Origin: Microcystis aeruginosa Ma_MB_S_20031200_S102
GTDB taxonomy: Bacteria > Cyanobacteriota > Cyanobacteriia > Cyanobacteriales > Microcystaceae
Assembly (NCBI GenBank): GCA_007095845.1
Contig: SFBI01000037.1
Coordinates: forward strand, 1-49,371
Reading direction: 5' to 3'
DNA: 49,371 bases
Every line of letters begins with the position of its first letter. Position 1 is the stretch's first letter. Below are positions 25,863 to 35,000 of the stretch, in pieces. Both the position numbers and the translations under genes were made by a program. The notes below the pieces were generated by a model that was not told the DNA's origin, made no database searches, and was given only the letters and a program-made list of their open reading frames with translations.

Positions 25863-27878
25863 TTAACTTGCTTGGGAGGAGACAAAACCCGATAACTCGC
25901 GAAAACGGATCTCATCGCGGTGGGGATCAGAGCGACTAACTTGTACTTGAAAGCGATCGCCTAAAGATACCGATCGCTCAAAACGATGGGGTAATTCTAA
26001 CCCCAATTCCTCCAATAAAATCAAGCCTAAATTTTCCTCTTCCCGCAGCCAGCGCAATACCAGAGCTTGCCAGACTTGATCTCCCTGTCGTCGCAAAAAT
26101 TCCAAACTCCAATAACGATTAGTTTGTCGTTCCACCGAGGTGGCTTCCACGGCCGAACTAGCGACACTATAGAGAATTTCCTGCATTCTATCCCGGGTAA
26201 AAGGCAGTTGATCGCCCCGAAGATGGGCTTTTAGTTGAAAATGGGTTAAAAGGTCAGTATAACGGCGAATTGGCGAAGTTACTTGGGAATAGGTATTCAA
26301 TCCCAGACTAGCATGACGGTTAGGAATCGTCGTCATCTCACTGCGCGGCATACAGCGACGCAAGGCACAGGAACGCACCGGGCCCGCAGGTAGTAAAATT
26401 AACTCCTCATCGGGGGGTAATTCCGGTTGTGGTTGTCCGCGGAAAGGCACGGGGATCTCGTGTTCTTGACAGTAGCGACCGGCGATTTCTCCGGCTAAAA
26501 TCATCATTTCCGCTACTAATTGCCGAGATGGGGAAACTTCCTGCAATTCTATGGTAATTTCGTCGTTAGCCTTCACCTTAATAGATGATTCTGGCATTTG
26601 GATGTTAATCGATCCCTGAGATTTGCGCCATGCGTGGCGTTGTTTTGCCCAACGGTTGAGAATCTTCACTTCCGGTTCATGCTGCAGATCCAGATGTAAC
26701 ATTTCGTCCACATCTTCGTAGGTGAGGCGATAGGTAGGTTTAATTGTACTAGGATGGATGCGATAATCGGCGATCGCCCCCGTTTCATCGAGGATTACCC
26801 CAAAACTCAATGCGGGACAAAGTTTACCCTGTACCAAACTCATTGGACCGGCGGCCAATTCTAGGGGAAACATGGGAACCATTCCCGTGGGAAGATAGAG
26901 ACTGGTACTGCGACGACGCGCTTCTAGGTCTAATTCATCATCGGGAAGCACTAAACGGCTAGGATCGGCAATATGGATCCAGAGACGATGACCACCATCC
27001 GCGAGCATTTCTACCGATAATCCGTCATCGATTTCCTCGGTACTTTCATCGTCGATGGTATAAATTTTTTGGTGGGTTAAATCGAGACGATTGTTGACAT
27101 CCGCATCCGCAGGGGGATTGAGTAAATTAAGACGCGTCACATCAAGTACCTTTTTCGAGAATTGAACAGGGTAGGAACTGCGTCGCAGGAAAAGGTTTTC
27201 GTGACTACTCCACCATTTCAAATCGACTAACAATTCAAAAGCAGCCTCGGGGGTTTGGGAACGGCCCAGCAGCGAGAGTATGTCCATGGCTGCTGGATAT
27301 TTTTGTTCGGGTTGGAGGATAAATTTTTCTAGAGATTCCAGACGACTTCGATCGCTTTCTGACCATTCTACCGTTTCACCGGCTAGGGCCTGTTGGAGAC
27401 GTTGGAGAAATTGGCTTTTTTCCCGTTGACGCTGTTGTTCCACCTCTAGCTGGTGTTTGATTTCCTCTACCTGATTTTCCGAGCGGGCCTCGTAACCATC
27501 CCCTTTATTTTTAAAATAAACTTTATCATCACTCAAGAGACAATGGGCTGCATAGCAAAACTGCGGACTGCGATCGGAAAAGAGGATCTCGGCCATGGTT
27601 TCGGGAGTGACTAACTGATTTTCCCCGGCTAATAATTCCCAGGCCACTTCTAAACCACTGGGATCTAGATAGGGTTGGACTTCCCGCAGAAAATTGCCAA
27701 TCTCCTTATGGTTGGATGGACCACCCTTGATAATGTAATCGAAGCGTTGGGGACGCAGTTTATGCGGGTTTCCCCCCTGATCGATGACGATCCAATCTTT
27801 TTTACCTTCTGGGCGATCGATCACCCCTAAGCGCCTTTCTCCTTGGACTCGAAATTCTACCAGCGTTCCCTTTTCCAC
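25863..27878 (-). CDS. RNase II/R family exoribonuclease (RNB domain)
   Basis: A processive 3'-to-5' exoribonuclease, 671 residues. An N-terminal OB-like domain is followed by the RNB catalytic domain, with TIDDESTEEIDDGLSVE near residue 275 holding the metal-binding aspartates and RRRSTSLYLPTGMVPMFPLEL near 325. NTYSQVTSPIRRYTDLLTHFQL near 525 is the conserved RNB end motif, and a short S1-like segment closes the protein. It is shorter than E. coli RNase R and matches the length of the cyanobacterial RNase II-type enzyme. It probably works in mRNA turnover or rRNA maturation. The gene starts 77 bp downstream of the speA stop and may share its transcript. Confidence 0.9.
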   Translation of the reverse strand: MEKGTLVEFRVQGERRLGVIDRPEGKKDWIVIDQGGNPHKLRPQRFDYIIKGGPSNHKEIGNFLREVQPYLDPSGLEVAWELLAGENQLVTPETMAEILFSDRSPQFCYAAHCLLSDDKVYFKNKGDGYEARSENQVEEIKHQLEVEQQRQREKSQFLQRLQQALAGETVEWSESDRSRLESLEKFILQPEQKYPAAMDILSLLGRSQTPEAAFELLVDLKWWSSHENLFLRRSSYPVQFSKKVLDVTRLNLLNPPADADVNNRLDLTHQKIYTIDDESTEEIDDGLSVEMLADGGHRLWIHIADPSRLVLPDDELDLEARRRSTSLYLPTGMVPMFPLELAAGPMSLVQGKLCPALSFGVILDETGAIADYRIHPSTIKPTYRLTYEDVDEMLHLDLQHEPEVKILNRWAKQRHAWRKSQGSINIQMPESSIKVKANDEITIELQEVSPSRQLVAEMMILAGEIAGRYCQEHEIPVPFRGQPQPELPPDEELILLPAGPVRSCALRRCMPRSEMTTIPNRHASLGLNTYSQVTSPIRRYTDLLTHFQLKAHLRGDQLPFTRDRMQEILYSVASSAVEATSVERQTNRYWSLEFLRRQGDQVWQALVLRWLREEENLGLILLEELGLELPHRFERSVSLGDRFQVQVSRSDPHRDEIRFRELSGFVSSQAS

Positions 27879-27955
27879 TGCTTCCCCTTACTGCCTATCT
27901 ATTTTGTCTATTTTCTATCATCCTCGATCGATTACTCGATCGGCAAGAGCAATCA

Positions 27956-29995
27956 TCAATCCCCACCCACTAGATAGGTATAGCGTCGCAAACTGCGTTC
28001 ATAATCCTGTAGGAGTAATTGGGATTCTTCCACCGTCATGCGATTTTCCTGCAAAGCTTGTTCACAACGAAGACGAATTCTTTCTAACAGGTCTTCCGCA
28101 GAATACTGCACATAACCTAATACTTCCGTGATCGTATCTCCTTTGACTAGATACTCGATATCGTATCCCTTGGGACTCATCTGAATATGTACCACGTTAG
28201 TATCGCCAAAAAGATTATGTAAATTGCCCATAATCTCTTGATAAGCACCCACCAAAAACATTCCTAGATAATAGGGTTCTGGAGAATGTTTCCCGTTTTT
28301 GTACTCCAACGGATGCAATTCTAAAACAGATTTTACGTCCCCGCGCAAATCGATAAACTGGGCAATTTTCCCATCACTATCACAGGTTAAATCGGCGAGA
28401 ATTCCTCTTTGAGTAGGTTCTCGATCGAGACGATGGATCGGCATAATTGGAAATAGTTGATCGATCGCCCAACTATCGGGAACTGACTGAAAAACCGAGA
28501 GATTGGCATAATAAATTGAGGCCATAATTTGCTCTAAGTCTTCCAAGTCATCAGGAACATAATCCTCTTGTCGGGCCACTTGCAGAATTTTGTGACAACA
28601 AGCCCAGTACAATTGTTCGGCTCTAGCTCGTTCTTTGAGACTGAGATAACCGAAATTAAACAGACTAATCGCCTCCTCTTTGAACTGTCCCGCATCGTGA
28701 TAAGCTTCCTGATAATTGCGCTCATCGATACCCGTGTAGGTTTCCCAGAGATTGCGGAGGATAAGATGTTCTTTCCCATTGCAGGGATCGGGAGGATTTT
28801 GGGGAACCTCGCTACTTCCCAAGATATCAAAGACTAACACCGATTGATGAGAAGCGATCGCCCGGCCACTTTCACTGATGAGAATTGGGGGTGAAATCTG
28901 GGCATCTTCACAAGCTTCTTTGACCTCAGCCACGATATCATTGGCATAATTCTGCATATTGTAGTTTTTTGAGGCGTAGAAGTTAGTTTTTGAGCCATCA
29001 TAATCGACCCCTAAACCACCCCCCACATCGAGATAGGTCATATTTGCCCCTAATTTCGCTAATTCCACATAAATCTGACTAGCTTCGCGAATGGCATCCT
29101 TAATGACGCTAATAGCGGAGATTTGCGACCCGATATGATAGTGCAGCAGTTGCAGACAATCTAACATTCCCGCTTGTTCTAATTCCGTCACCACCGTCAA
29201 GATTTCCGGGACGGTTAAACCGAATTTTGCCCGGTCTCCCGTGGAACATCCCCAACGGCCCACCCCTTTTGTCCCCAGTTTCGCACGCACTCCCAAATTT
29301 GGGGCAATTCCTAACTGACGACTGACGCGCAGGGTTAAATATAATTCTTCCAATTGTTCGATGACAATCAAAGGCCGATGACCGAGACGAGTGGTCAAAA
29401 GAGCAGTTTCTAGGTATTCTTTGTCCTTATAGCCGTTACAAATTAGCAATGGTTGTGTTTTGTCATTTTTGCCGCTTAAGACAGGTTCTAGGGTAGCTAA
29501 AGCAATCATTAGCTCTGGTTTTGAACCAGCCTCCAACCCAAATTGATAGGGTTTGCCAAAACGCACTAAAGACTCGACGATGTGACGGTGTTGATTGCAC
29601 TTGATCGGATAGACACCGCGATAGACATTGGGATAATTATAACGGGCGATCGCTCGATTAAAACAGGCATTCAGACGCTCGATCCGGTCTTCCAAAATAT
29701 CACTAAACCGAATTAGTAAGGGCAAACCGATATTTCGCCGCTTAATTCCTGAAACTAACTCGTATAAGTCCAAAGAACCGCCCCTTTCTCCTTGGGGCGA
29801 AACGGTAATATTTCCCGCGGCATTAATCGAGAAATAGGGTTCTCCCCATCCTTGGATGCGATAGAGATTTTCGCTATCTTCGATCGACCAGTGTTTAACG
29901 GGGGCAACTTTTTCGAGGTTGTCACCGTCAGAAGGGGTCAGATCGACTGGAGATAATTGCTTTTCTAGTTTCTTAAGTTGAGTTTTACCCGCCAT
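27956..29995 (-). CDS. speA: Biosynthetic arginine decarboxylase
   Basis: A PLP enzyme (alanine-racemase fold) that converts arginine to agmatine for polyamine synthesis. The 679-residue length is typical. The PLP lysine lies in VYPIKCNQHRH near residue 130. FGLEAGSKPELM follows, then GVRAKLGTKGVGRWG with the conserved SGD segment, and the catalytic cysteine is in LTCDSDGKI near 535. Cyanobacteria commonly carry one or two copies. The ATG follows directly after a region with no strong promoter signal. The downstream RNase gene is on the same strand. Confidence 0.96.
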   Translation of the reverse strand: MAGKTQLKKLEKQLSPVDLTPSDGDNLEKVAPVKHWSIEDSENLYRIQGWGEPYFSINAAGNITVSPQGERGGSLDLYELVSGIKRRNIGLPLLIRFSDILEDRIERLNACFNRAIARYNYPNVYRGVYPIKCNQHRHIVESLVRFGKPYQFGLEAGSKPELMIALATLEPVLSGKNDKTQPLLICNGYKDKEYLETALLTTRLGHRPLIVIEQLEELYLTLRVSRQLGIAPNLGVRAKLGTKGVGRWGCSTGDRAKFGLTVPEILTVVTELEQAGMLDCLQLLHYHIGSQISAISVIKDAIREASQIYVELAKLGANMTYLDVGGGLGVDYDGSKTNFYASKNYNMQNYANDIVAEVKEACEDAQISPPILISESGRAIASHQSVLVFDILGSSEVPQNPPDPCNGKEHLILRNLWETYTGIDERNYQEAYHDAGQFKEEAISLFNFGYLSLKERARAEQLYWACCHKILQVARQEDYVPDDLEDLEQIMASIYYANLSVFQSVPDSWAIDQLFPIMPIHRLDREPTQRGILADLTCDSDGKIAQFIDLRGDVKSVLELHPLEYKNGKHSPEPYYLGMFLVGAYQEIMGNLHNLFGDTNVVHIQMSPKGYDIEYLVKGDTITEVLGYVQYSAEDLLERIRLRCEQALQENRMTVEESQLLLQDYERSLRRYTYLVGGD

Positions 29996-30207
29996 TGTCT
30001 ATCGATCGCTCCGTGTGAGACTCCGATCTTCTATCTTAAGTCAGACTTCCTGTCTGCGACCAAGATTCCGATCGTGATAGAATCTATTAGCCATCAGGAG
30101 GCAAAAGGCAAGGGGCCGCTTTGTACACCCTAAACCCCACCCCCCAATCTCCCCATTCCCCCATCACCCCAACACCCTTCTACCAAAAATTTTATACTGA
30201 ACTGCTT

Positions 30208-30741
30208 ATGAATTTATTAGACTCAAAAGGACGTTTATTCGGTAAATTTAGCTTGCTTGATATTGGAGCGGCCTTAGTAATTTTATTGACAATTATCGGT
30301 ATTTTTGTTGTACCGGGGACAAGTGGTAAAAGTACGATCGCTCAAGTTACCAAAGAACCCATAGAAGTGGATGTTATTGTCCGAGGTTTAAGTGTTCTCA
30401 ATCCCAATGCTTTGATTAATCAATTCAATACCGAGAAGAAAACTAATATTGTTATTCGTAATCAACCGGCCGGTCAAGTGGATATAAAAAATGTTAAAGC
30501 TTTATCGAGAAATGTCTTAGTTCCGCAGCCAGATGGTAGTGTGAAAGTCCTACCCGATCCCCGCACAGAAAACTATTCTCAAGATATGATTATGACTCTC
30601 AGTGGTCAAGCGGAAGTTACCGATACCGGTGCGGTTGTTGGCGGTCAAAAGGTGAAAATTGGCACTTTAATCGAGTTGGAAGGAGATAATTATAATTTCA
30701 ACACCAGTGTTATCGATGTCCGTTTACCAAAAAGGTCTTAA
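30208..30741 (+). CDS. DUF4330 family membrane-anchored protein
   Basis: A 177-residue protein with one N-terminal transmembrane span (DIGAALVILLTIIGIFVV) and a soluble, strand-rich C-terminal domain, matching cyanobacterial DUF4330. The start used is the ATG giving MNLLDSKGRLFGKFSLLDIG. An upstream frame from 30121 runs through low-complexity CCCCA-rich sequence and is not protein-like. The soluble part would lie on the periplasmic or lumenal side. The function is unknown. Confidence 0.8.
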   Translation: MNLLDSKGRLFGKFSLLDIGAALVILLTIIGIFVVPGTSGKSTIAQVTKEPIEVDVIVRGLSVLNPNALINQFNTEKKTNIVIRNQPAGQVDIKNVKALSRNVLVPQPDGSVKVLPDPRTENYSQDMIMTLSGQAEVTDTGAVVGGQKVKIGTLIELEGDNYNFNTSVIDVRLPKRS

Positions 30742-30811
30742 TCAGTAATCAGTGACCAGTAATCAGTGACCAGTAATCAGTGACCAGTAATCAGTGACCA
30801 GTAATCAGTGA
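30741..30811. repeat. 14-bp tandem repeat
   Basis: About five units of CAGTAATCAGTGAC start at the stop codon of the DUF4330 gene. The repeats are contiguous, without spacers, so this is not a CRISPR. Confidence 0.9.
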
Positions 30812-30866
30812 AAAGACAGTAGGAAACTTCTATTTAATAACACTGCTCACTTGAAAACTCAAATCC

Positions 30867-30921
30867 GATAACTGATAACTTACCCACTGATAACTGATAA
30901 CTGATAACTGATAACTGATAA
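30867..30921. repeat. Heptamer tandem repeat (ACTGATA)
   Basis: ACTGATA is repeated, with one interruption, up to the ribosome-binding site of recR. Similar heptamer arrays occur at 34071-34092 and 41074-41108 (ATAATTC). Confidence 0.9.
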
Positions 30922-30935
30922 GGGGATTAACTGCT

Positions 30936-31526
30936 ATTTATACACCGCCTTTAGCTCGTTTGATCGAGCAGTTACAAAAATTACCCGGGGTGGGACCCAA
31001 AAGCGCCCAACGTTTGGCCCTGTATATTCTCAAACGACCGGAACAAGATGCGATCGAATTGGCCCAGGCGATCGTAGCAGCCAAAAAACAAGTAGGATTA
31101 TGTCAGGTTTGTTTTCATCTTTCGGCCGAACCGATTTGTGAAATTTGCCGCAATCCCAACCGAGAAACGGGGACTATCTGTGTGGTAGCTGACTCCAGAG
31201 ATGTGATTGCTTTGGAGAAAACTAGGGAATATTCGGGCAAATATCACGTTTTAGGGGGTGTTATCTCACCTATGGATGGTATTGGACCGGATCAATTAAA
31301 TATACAGTCTTTAGTCACCAGAGTCAGCCAGAAAAAAATTCAGGAAGTTATCTTAGCTATCAGTCCCAGTGTCGAAGGGGAAACCACGACTTTGTATATC
31401 GGGGGTTTACTAAAACCCTTCACTAAAGTTACCCGTATCGCTTTCGGGTTGCCCATGGGCGGCGATCTGGAATACGCTGATGAAGTAACTTTAGCGAGAG
31501 CTTTAGAAGGTCGTCGGGAATTATAG
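30936..31526 (+). CDS. recR: Recombination mediator RecR
   Basis: The protein loads RecA together with RecF/RecO at single-strand gaps. It has a helix-hairpin-helix ([17 protein letters not shown]), a four-cysteine zinc finger ([16 protein letters not shown]) and a Toprim domain ([15 protein letters not shown]). Family members begin with a YTxPLAR-like segment. Here those codons (YTPPLARL) are preceded by ATT at 30936, not ATG, GTG or TTG. AAGGGG lies ten bases before that ATT. The first conventional start is TTG at 30960, which would remove eight conserved residues. I therefore propose an AUU start, as known for infC. The 3' end lies next to a miniature element. Confidence 0.9.
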   Translation: MYTPPLARLIEQLQKLPGVGPKSAQRLALYILKRPEQDAIELAQAIVAAKKQVGLCQVCFHLSAEPICEICRNPNRETGTICVVADSRDVIALEKTREYSGKYHVLGGVISPMDGIGPDQLNIQSLVTRVSQKKIQEVILAISPSVEGETTTLYIGGLLKPFTKVTRIAFGLPMGGDLEYADEVTLARALEGRREL

Positions 31527-31537
31527 AGCAGGGTGTG

Positions 31538-31656
31538 ATACTAAATCCAGTTATTAAAAACTGATTATTTATTCTCCGTTTTGCATGAGTGCATGAGTAG
31601 AAAACGGGTTTCTCGGAGAAACCCGTTTTCTGTGCGTTACTCAACGGATTTAGTAT
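31538..31656. mobile_element. IS630-like miniature element (TACTAAATCC family), copy A
   Basis: A 119-bp element with perfect 10-bp terminal inverted repeats TACTAAATCC/GGATTTAGTA, consistent with TA-targeting IS630/Tc1-like elements. A related full copy is at 42911-43013, a left end at 33809-33846, and a fragment at 12007. Its centre has a perfect 15-bp hairpin. Confidence 0.78.
31600..31630 (+). terminator. Perfect palindrome inside the miniature element
   Basis: The arms GAAAACGGGTTTCTC and GAGAAACCCGTTTTC are 15 bp each with a single central base. It lies 75 bp after recR. It could act as a bidirectional terminator, but only a short T-run follows. Confidence 0.5.
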
Positions 31657-31889
31657 GAGGTTTTGATCAGTTGACTTCTTGGCGAATAATCGAGCATTTG
31701 TAGCCGAAGATACAGTTTTATACTGCGTCTTATGCTTAGTTGCAGAATTTGTAGCTGCAGAAATCTTTGGGGGGGAATCACCAGCAAATGCACGGGAGAA
31801 AGAGAGATCGCTGTTAAAGACTTTAAATGCTGTTCTAGAATCGCCATTTCGCCGAAACAGTCGCCGTTTCCACAGATTTCCTAGGACAA

Positions 31890-33257
31890 TTATTCGGCCC
31901 GACTACTCAACGGGTTATTGAGATTGCCAGTGCCTGGACGTTTAACACTATGGGATTGTAGGAGTGAGATCGCCTGTTGATACTGGGGATCATCCTTAGT
32001 TCCCAGCAAAGAAGGATCATCGCGGAAGCGCAGCTGTTGTTCCCGGGTTAACTCGATCTGCACATCGGGTTTAATGCCTTTTTTGTAGATATTTTCGCCG
32101 TTGGGGGGATAATAACGGGCAATTGTCACCGCTAAACCGGAACCATCGGAGAGGGTGTGTACCGATTGGACGGTACTCTTGCCATAGGTCGATGTACCTA
32201 CTAAAGTCGCCCGTCCATTTTCTTTTAGCGCTCCGGCGAGGATTTCGCTGGCACTCGCTGAACCTTTATTAACCAAGACTACTAGGGGTAAATCGGTAAT
32301 AGCGGTGTTATTGGCGATAAATTGGCGATCTCCGCCCCGTCGATCAACGGTGCTAACGATTTTGCCCTGTTTCATCCACATACGAGCGATATCAACACTA
32401 GCAAATAGTAACCCGCCGGGGTTGCCCCGCAGATCGAGAACATAGCCGGATACCTGTTGTTGACTTAATTCCTCGATCGCCTCTTTCATTTGTTCGGCTG
32501 CGTGGGAACTAAATTCATCCAGTTTAATATAACCAACTTTCACCCCACCTTCCTGTTTAAGGGTATAGCTAACGGAGGGGATTTCGATATCTACCCGGGT
32601 CAAAGTCACTTCAAATACCCCTTGATCGGGACGGGCAAGCTGTAAACTAACGCTAGTACCCACTTCTCCCTGTAGTGCCTCCATTGCCTGTTCTAAGGTC
32701 ATTAAAGCAGTGGGTTTGCCATTAATTCTGATTAGGCGATCGCCGCTTTTCACTCCCGCTTCCTTGGCGGGGGATTTTTTCACCGTATCGACAACGACCA
32801 GATCACTAGTGCGTTTATCGAGAGCTAAACGTACCCCAATTCCCGATAATTCTCCGGAAGTTTGACTGGTGAGGACAGCAAATTCACTAGGACTTAAAAA
32901 ACGGGTATAAGTATCACCCAATTCCTTTAAAGCTTCGCGAATTGCTGTGTAAGCTTGTTGGGGATTAGTATAATTTCTACTTAACAATTCTTGACGTTTT
33001 TTTTGCCAGTCAATTTGATGGAAACCACGATCTACAAATTCATTATTAACAATTTGCCAAACTTGGTCGATGACTGCTTTCGGGTTATCTTCTAAGGGTT
33101 TTTCCCCTTTGGCTGCGGGGGTGAAGACCATCAGGGAACTAACTGCTAGGGTAGCGATCGCACCTCCAGATAGGAGTTTCTGCATGGAAACGAACGAGGG
33201 ACGCGACTGGTTCATAAAGACAAAGCCAAAATAAGATTGACGTTTCAATAAAGCCAT
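31890..33257 (-). CDS. Carboxyl-terminal processing protease (S41)
   Basis: A periplasmic or lumenal serine protease, 455 residues. It starts with a basic segment and a hydrophobic signal-like stretch (about 27-48), followed by a PDZ domain (about 130-215). The catalytic domain has the nucleophile serine in NKGSASASE (residues 330-338) and the general-base lysine K360 (STYGKST). This is the Ser/Lys dyad of the CtpA/CtpB/CtpC family, in which CtpA processes D1 protein. I cannot assign the paralogue with certainty. The start may be at M15 (MNQSRPSF). The 240 bp downstream, up to the miniature element, have no convincing gene. Confidence 0.92.
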   Translation of the reverse strand: MALLKRQSYFGFVFMNQSRPSFVSMQKLLSGGAIATLAVSSLMVFTPAAKGEKPLEDNPKAVIDQVWQIVNNEFVDRGFHQIDWQKKRQELLSRNYTNPQQAYTAIREALKELGDTYTRFLSPSEFAVLTSQTSGELSGIGVRLALDKRTSDLVVVDTVKKSPAKEAGVKSGDRLIRINGKPTALMTLEQAMEALQGEVGTSVSLQLARPDQGVFEVTLTRVDIEIPSVSYTLKQEGGVKVGYIKLDEFSSHAAEQMKEAIEELSQQQVSGYVLDLRGNPGGLLFASVDIARMWMKQGKIVSTVDRRGGDRQFIANNTAITDLPLVVLVNKGSASASEILAGALKENGRATLVGTSTYGKSTVQSVHTLSDGSGLAVTIARYYPPNGENIYKKGIKPDVQIELTREQQLRFRDDPSLLGTKDDPQYQQAISLLQSHSVKRPGTGNLNNPLSSRAE

Positions 33258-33357
33258 TCAAAAAGCGGGAGCATTTTGCCTTCGAGGGAGGTGAGGAGCA
33301 GTGTTAACTACGACTTTCGTATAGATAAGGGAGTTCCTTGTCTGGCTCTAGTATCCA

Positions 33358-33777
33358 CTATAATTCTAGTTCTATAAAATCGAGCAATATCTGGCGATGA
33401 ATTTTTCCTAAAGGACGAGTCTGATTAATCTTCTGGGAATAGTATTCCCCTTGAAGGATGGCAGCCGGGGGTAATAATGCTAAATCTTGCCCTTCCGTTT
33501 GCACTAATTTTTCTAATTCCACGGTCAGGGGTACATGATAAAGATAACGAGAGAGATTATCATCGTTATAACAGCGAAAATGGCGTAAACTAGGAGCTTC
33601 GTAGTTAATTTCTTCTTTTAACTCTCGTTTTAACCCTATTTCTGGACTTTCACCCGCTTCTAAGTGACCACCAAATAAACCCCACACCCCCGGATAGAGA
33701 ATTGTCGGGATGTCGTCGCGCAACTGCATTAAAAAGCGACCGTCCTGTTCTAAAATCGCCAAAGCAACAAATGTCAT
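33358..33777 (-). CDS. Nudix hydrolase
   Basis: A 139-residue Nudix-fold enzyme that hydrolyses nucleoside diphosphates linked to another group. The Nudix box is complete: G37, E43, then R51-E52-L53-x-E55-E56 (GGHLEAGESPEIGLKRELKEE). The protein consists of this domain only. The substrate is not predictable. It is 100 bp upstream of the Ctp gene on the same strand, so the two could be co-expressed. The gene start is preceded by a heptamer-like ACTGATA repeat remnant. Confidence 0.9.
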   Translation of the reverse strand: MTFVALAILEQDGRFLMQLRDDIPTILYPGVWGLFGGHLEAGESPEIGLKRELKEEINYEAPSLRHFRCYNDDNLSRYLYHVPLTVELEKLVQTEGQDLALLPPAAILQGEYYSQKINQTRPLGKIHRQILLDFIELEL

Positions 33778-33808
33778 CAGTTATCAGTTTTTTAGTTATT
33801 GGTTATCA

Positions 33809-34092
33809 TACTAAATCTGGTTATTAAAGATTAATTATTTATTCTCTCTAGCTAAGTAGTCGTCCAAAATTAATTTCCTAGTCGAGACAGGACTCTCTTA
33901 GGTTTGGTAGGCAAAATGTATTCTAAGATACAGTTCCGCTGGCGAGCGAGTGGAAGGAACCACAAAGACACAAAGGACACAGAGATCGATCCTCTGTAAG
34001 TTAAACTTATCACACAGAACCGAGAAGAACCAGCGGGATTTAAATGCGTCTTAGCTTATTCTTCCCACTTCATAATTCATAATTCATAATTC
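33809..34092. repeat. Composite of repeat fragments
   Basis: The 33778-34106 gap is a patchwork with no gene. It holds the left end of the TACTAAATC element (33809-33846), an AAGTAGTCGTCCAAAATTAA end (33854 onward) also seen near 48363, an inverted copy of the 1-127 repeat (about 33863-34010), a GGGATTTAAATGCGTCTTAG copy (34035 onward) and an ATAATTC heptamer run (34071-34092). Confidence 0.65.
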
Positions 34093-34106
34093 CCACTGAT
34101 AACTGA

Positions 34107-34796
34107 TTAATTGTGCATAACTCGACCGAAACTCCATAATTTTTGATAATAATAACGACTGACGTTATCCCTATCATCGGAGAGTAGATTAATAGCGATA
34201 CCATTATTACCTGTTTCTTTTCCTGAACTGTGAATATATTGATTATTCCCTAGATATAAAGCCACATGATTAACTCTTTTATCACCAAAAAAAATTAAAT
34301 CTCCTGGGAGTAATTCCTCTCGGTTTATTTTTTGACAAAAAGCCTCCTGTTGATAGGAATCCCTCGGCAACCAAATGCCAAAAGTTGCAAAAGCAGCCTG
34401 GATTAATCCTGAACAATCGTAATTAGGTGCAAGGGTTCCACCCCAGAGATAATGATTGGTACGATTCATTGCTTCCTGAGTAAAAGTGATAATCTCAGGA
34501 ATATGTTTTTCTATGTCCGAACGAGTTAGAGGAATTTTTTGATAAGCTGTGGCGGCCGCTGCAATTGCATCTAAATCTTCTCGGGATAACCAAGCTAAAT
34601 AATTATCTTCCCTTAGCTGAATTTGTAGCCCTTTTTCGGTAATTTCTAGGGAAATAAATTTTAATTGTCTTCCCTGTTGTGCTTGGGTAGCTAACTCTTG
34701 ACAACTGGGAGAATTGTAGAGATTTAAGTCTCTTAGACAGAGATATTCCTGGGTGGATGATGGGGGAAGGGAGATGATTTGCATAAAAAATAGCAC
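34107..34796 (-). CDS. NlpC/P60 family cell-wall peptidase
   Basis: A cysteine peptidase that cleaves peptidoglycan stem peptides (gamma-D-glutamyl-diamino acid type). The 229-residue protein has an N-terminal SH3-like region and a C-terminal NlpC/P60 domain. The triad is C128 (NYDCSGLIQ), H177 (NHVALYLG) and H189 (YIHSSG). No signal peptide is visible, as in cyanobacterial homologues of known structure, so it may act on recycled muropeptides in the cytosol. The start may be M5 (MQIISLPPS). Confidence 0.9.
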   Translation of the reverse strand: MLFFMQIISLPPSSTQEYLCLRDLNLYNSPSCQELATQAQQGRQLKFISLEITEKGLQIQLREDNYLAWLSREDLDAIAAAATAYQKIPLTRSDIEKHIPEIITFTQEAMNRTNHYLWGGTLAPNYDCSGLIQAAFATFGIWLPRDSYQQEAFCQKINREELLPGDLIFFGDKRVNHVALYLGNNQYIHSSGKETGNNGIAINLLSDDRDNVSRYYYQKLWSFGRVMHN

Positions 34797-35000
34797 TAGC
34801 TACTGGCTACTGATCCCTAACCCTAACAACAATTTTTGATTTTTACAACAGGTCTAGGATGGTCCGTTCCTTAACAATATGTTACAATAGCCGGCGAGAG
34901 GGGGGTGGCCAATATCTGGAACTTTTGGGCTAGAGATAGATTCTATCGATCAACAGTCACCTCCTAGAGTAAGCTTTTAATCAGATGTTGAGGTTAGTCT

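Noticed and set aside
30741-30921. Possible CRISPR array
   Set aside because: The repeats are 7 or 14 bp and directly contiguous, with no unique spacers and no cas genes nearby.
31679-31921. Plus-strand open frame of 80 codons between recR and the Ctp protease
   Set aside because: It has a weak TTG start and odd composition and overlaps the 3' end of the protease gene; no family features were seen.
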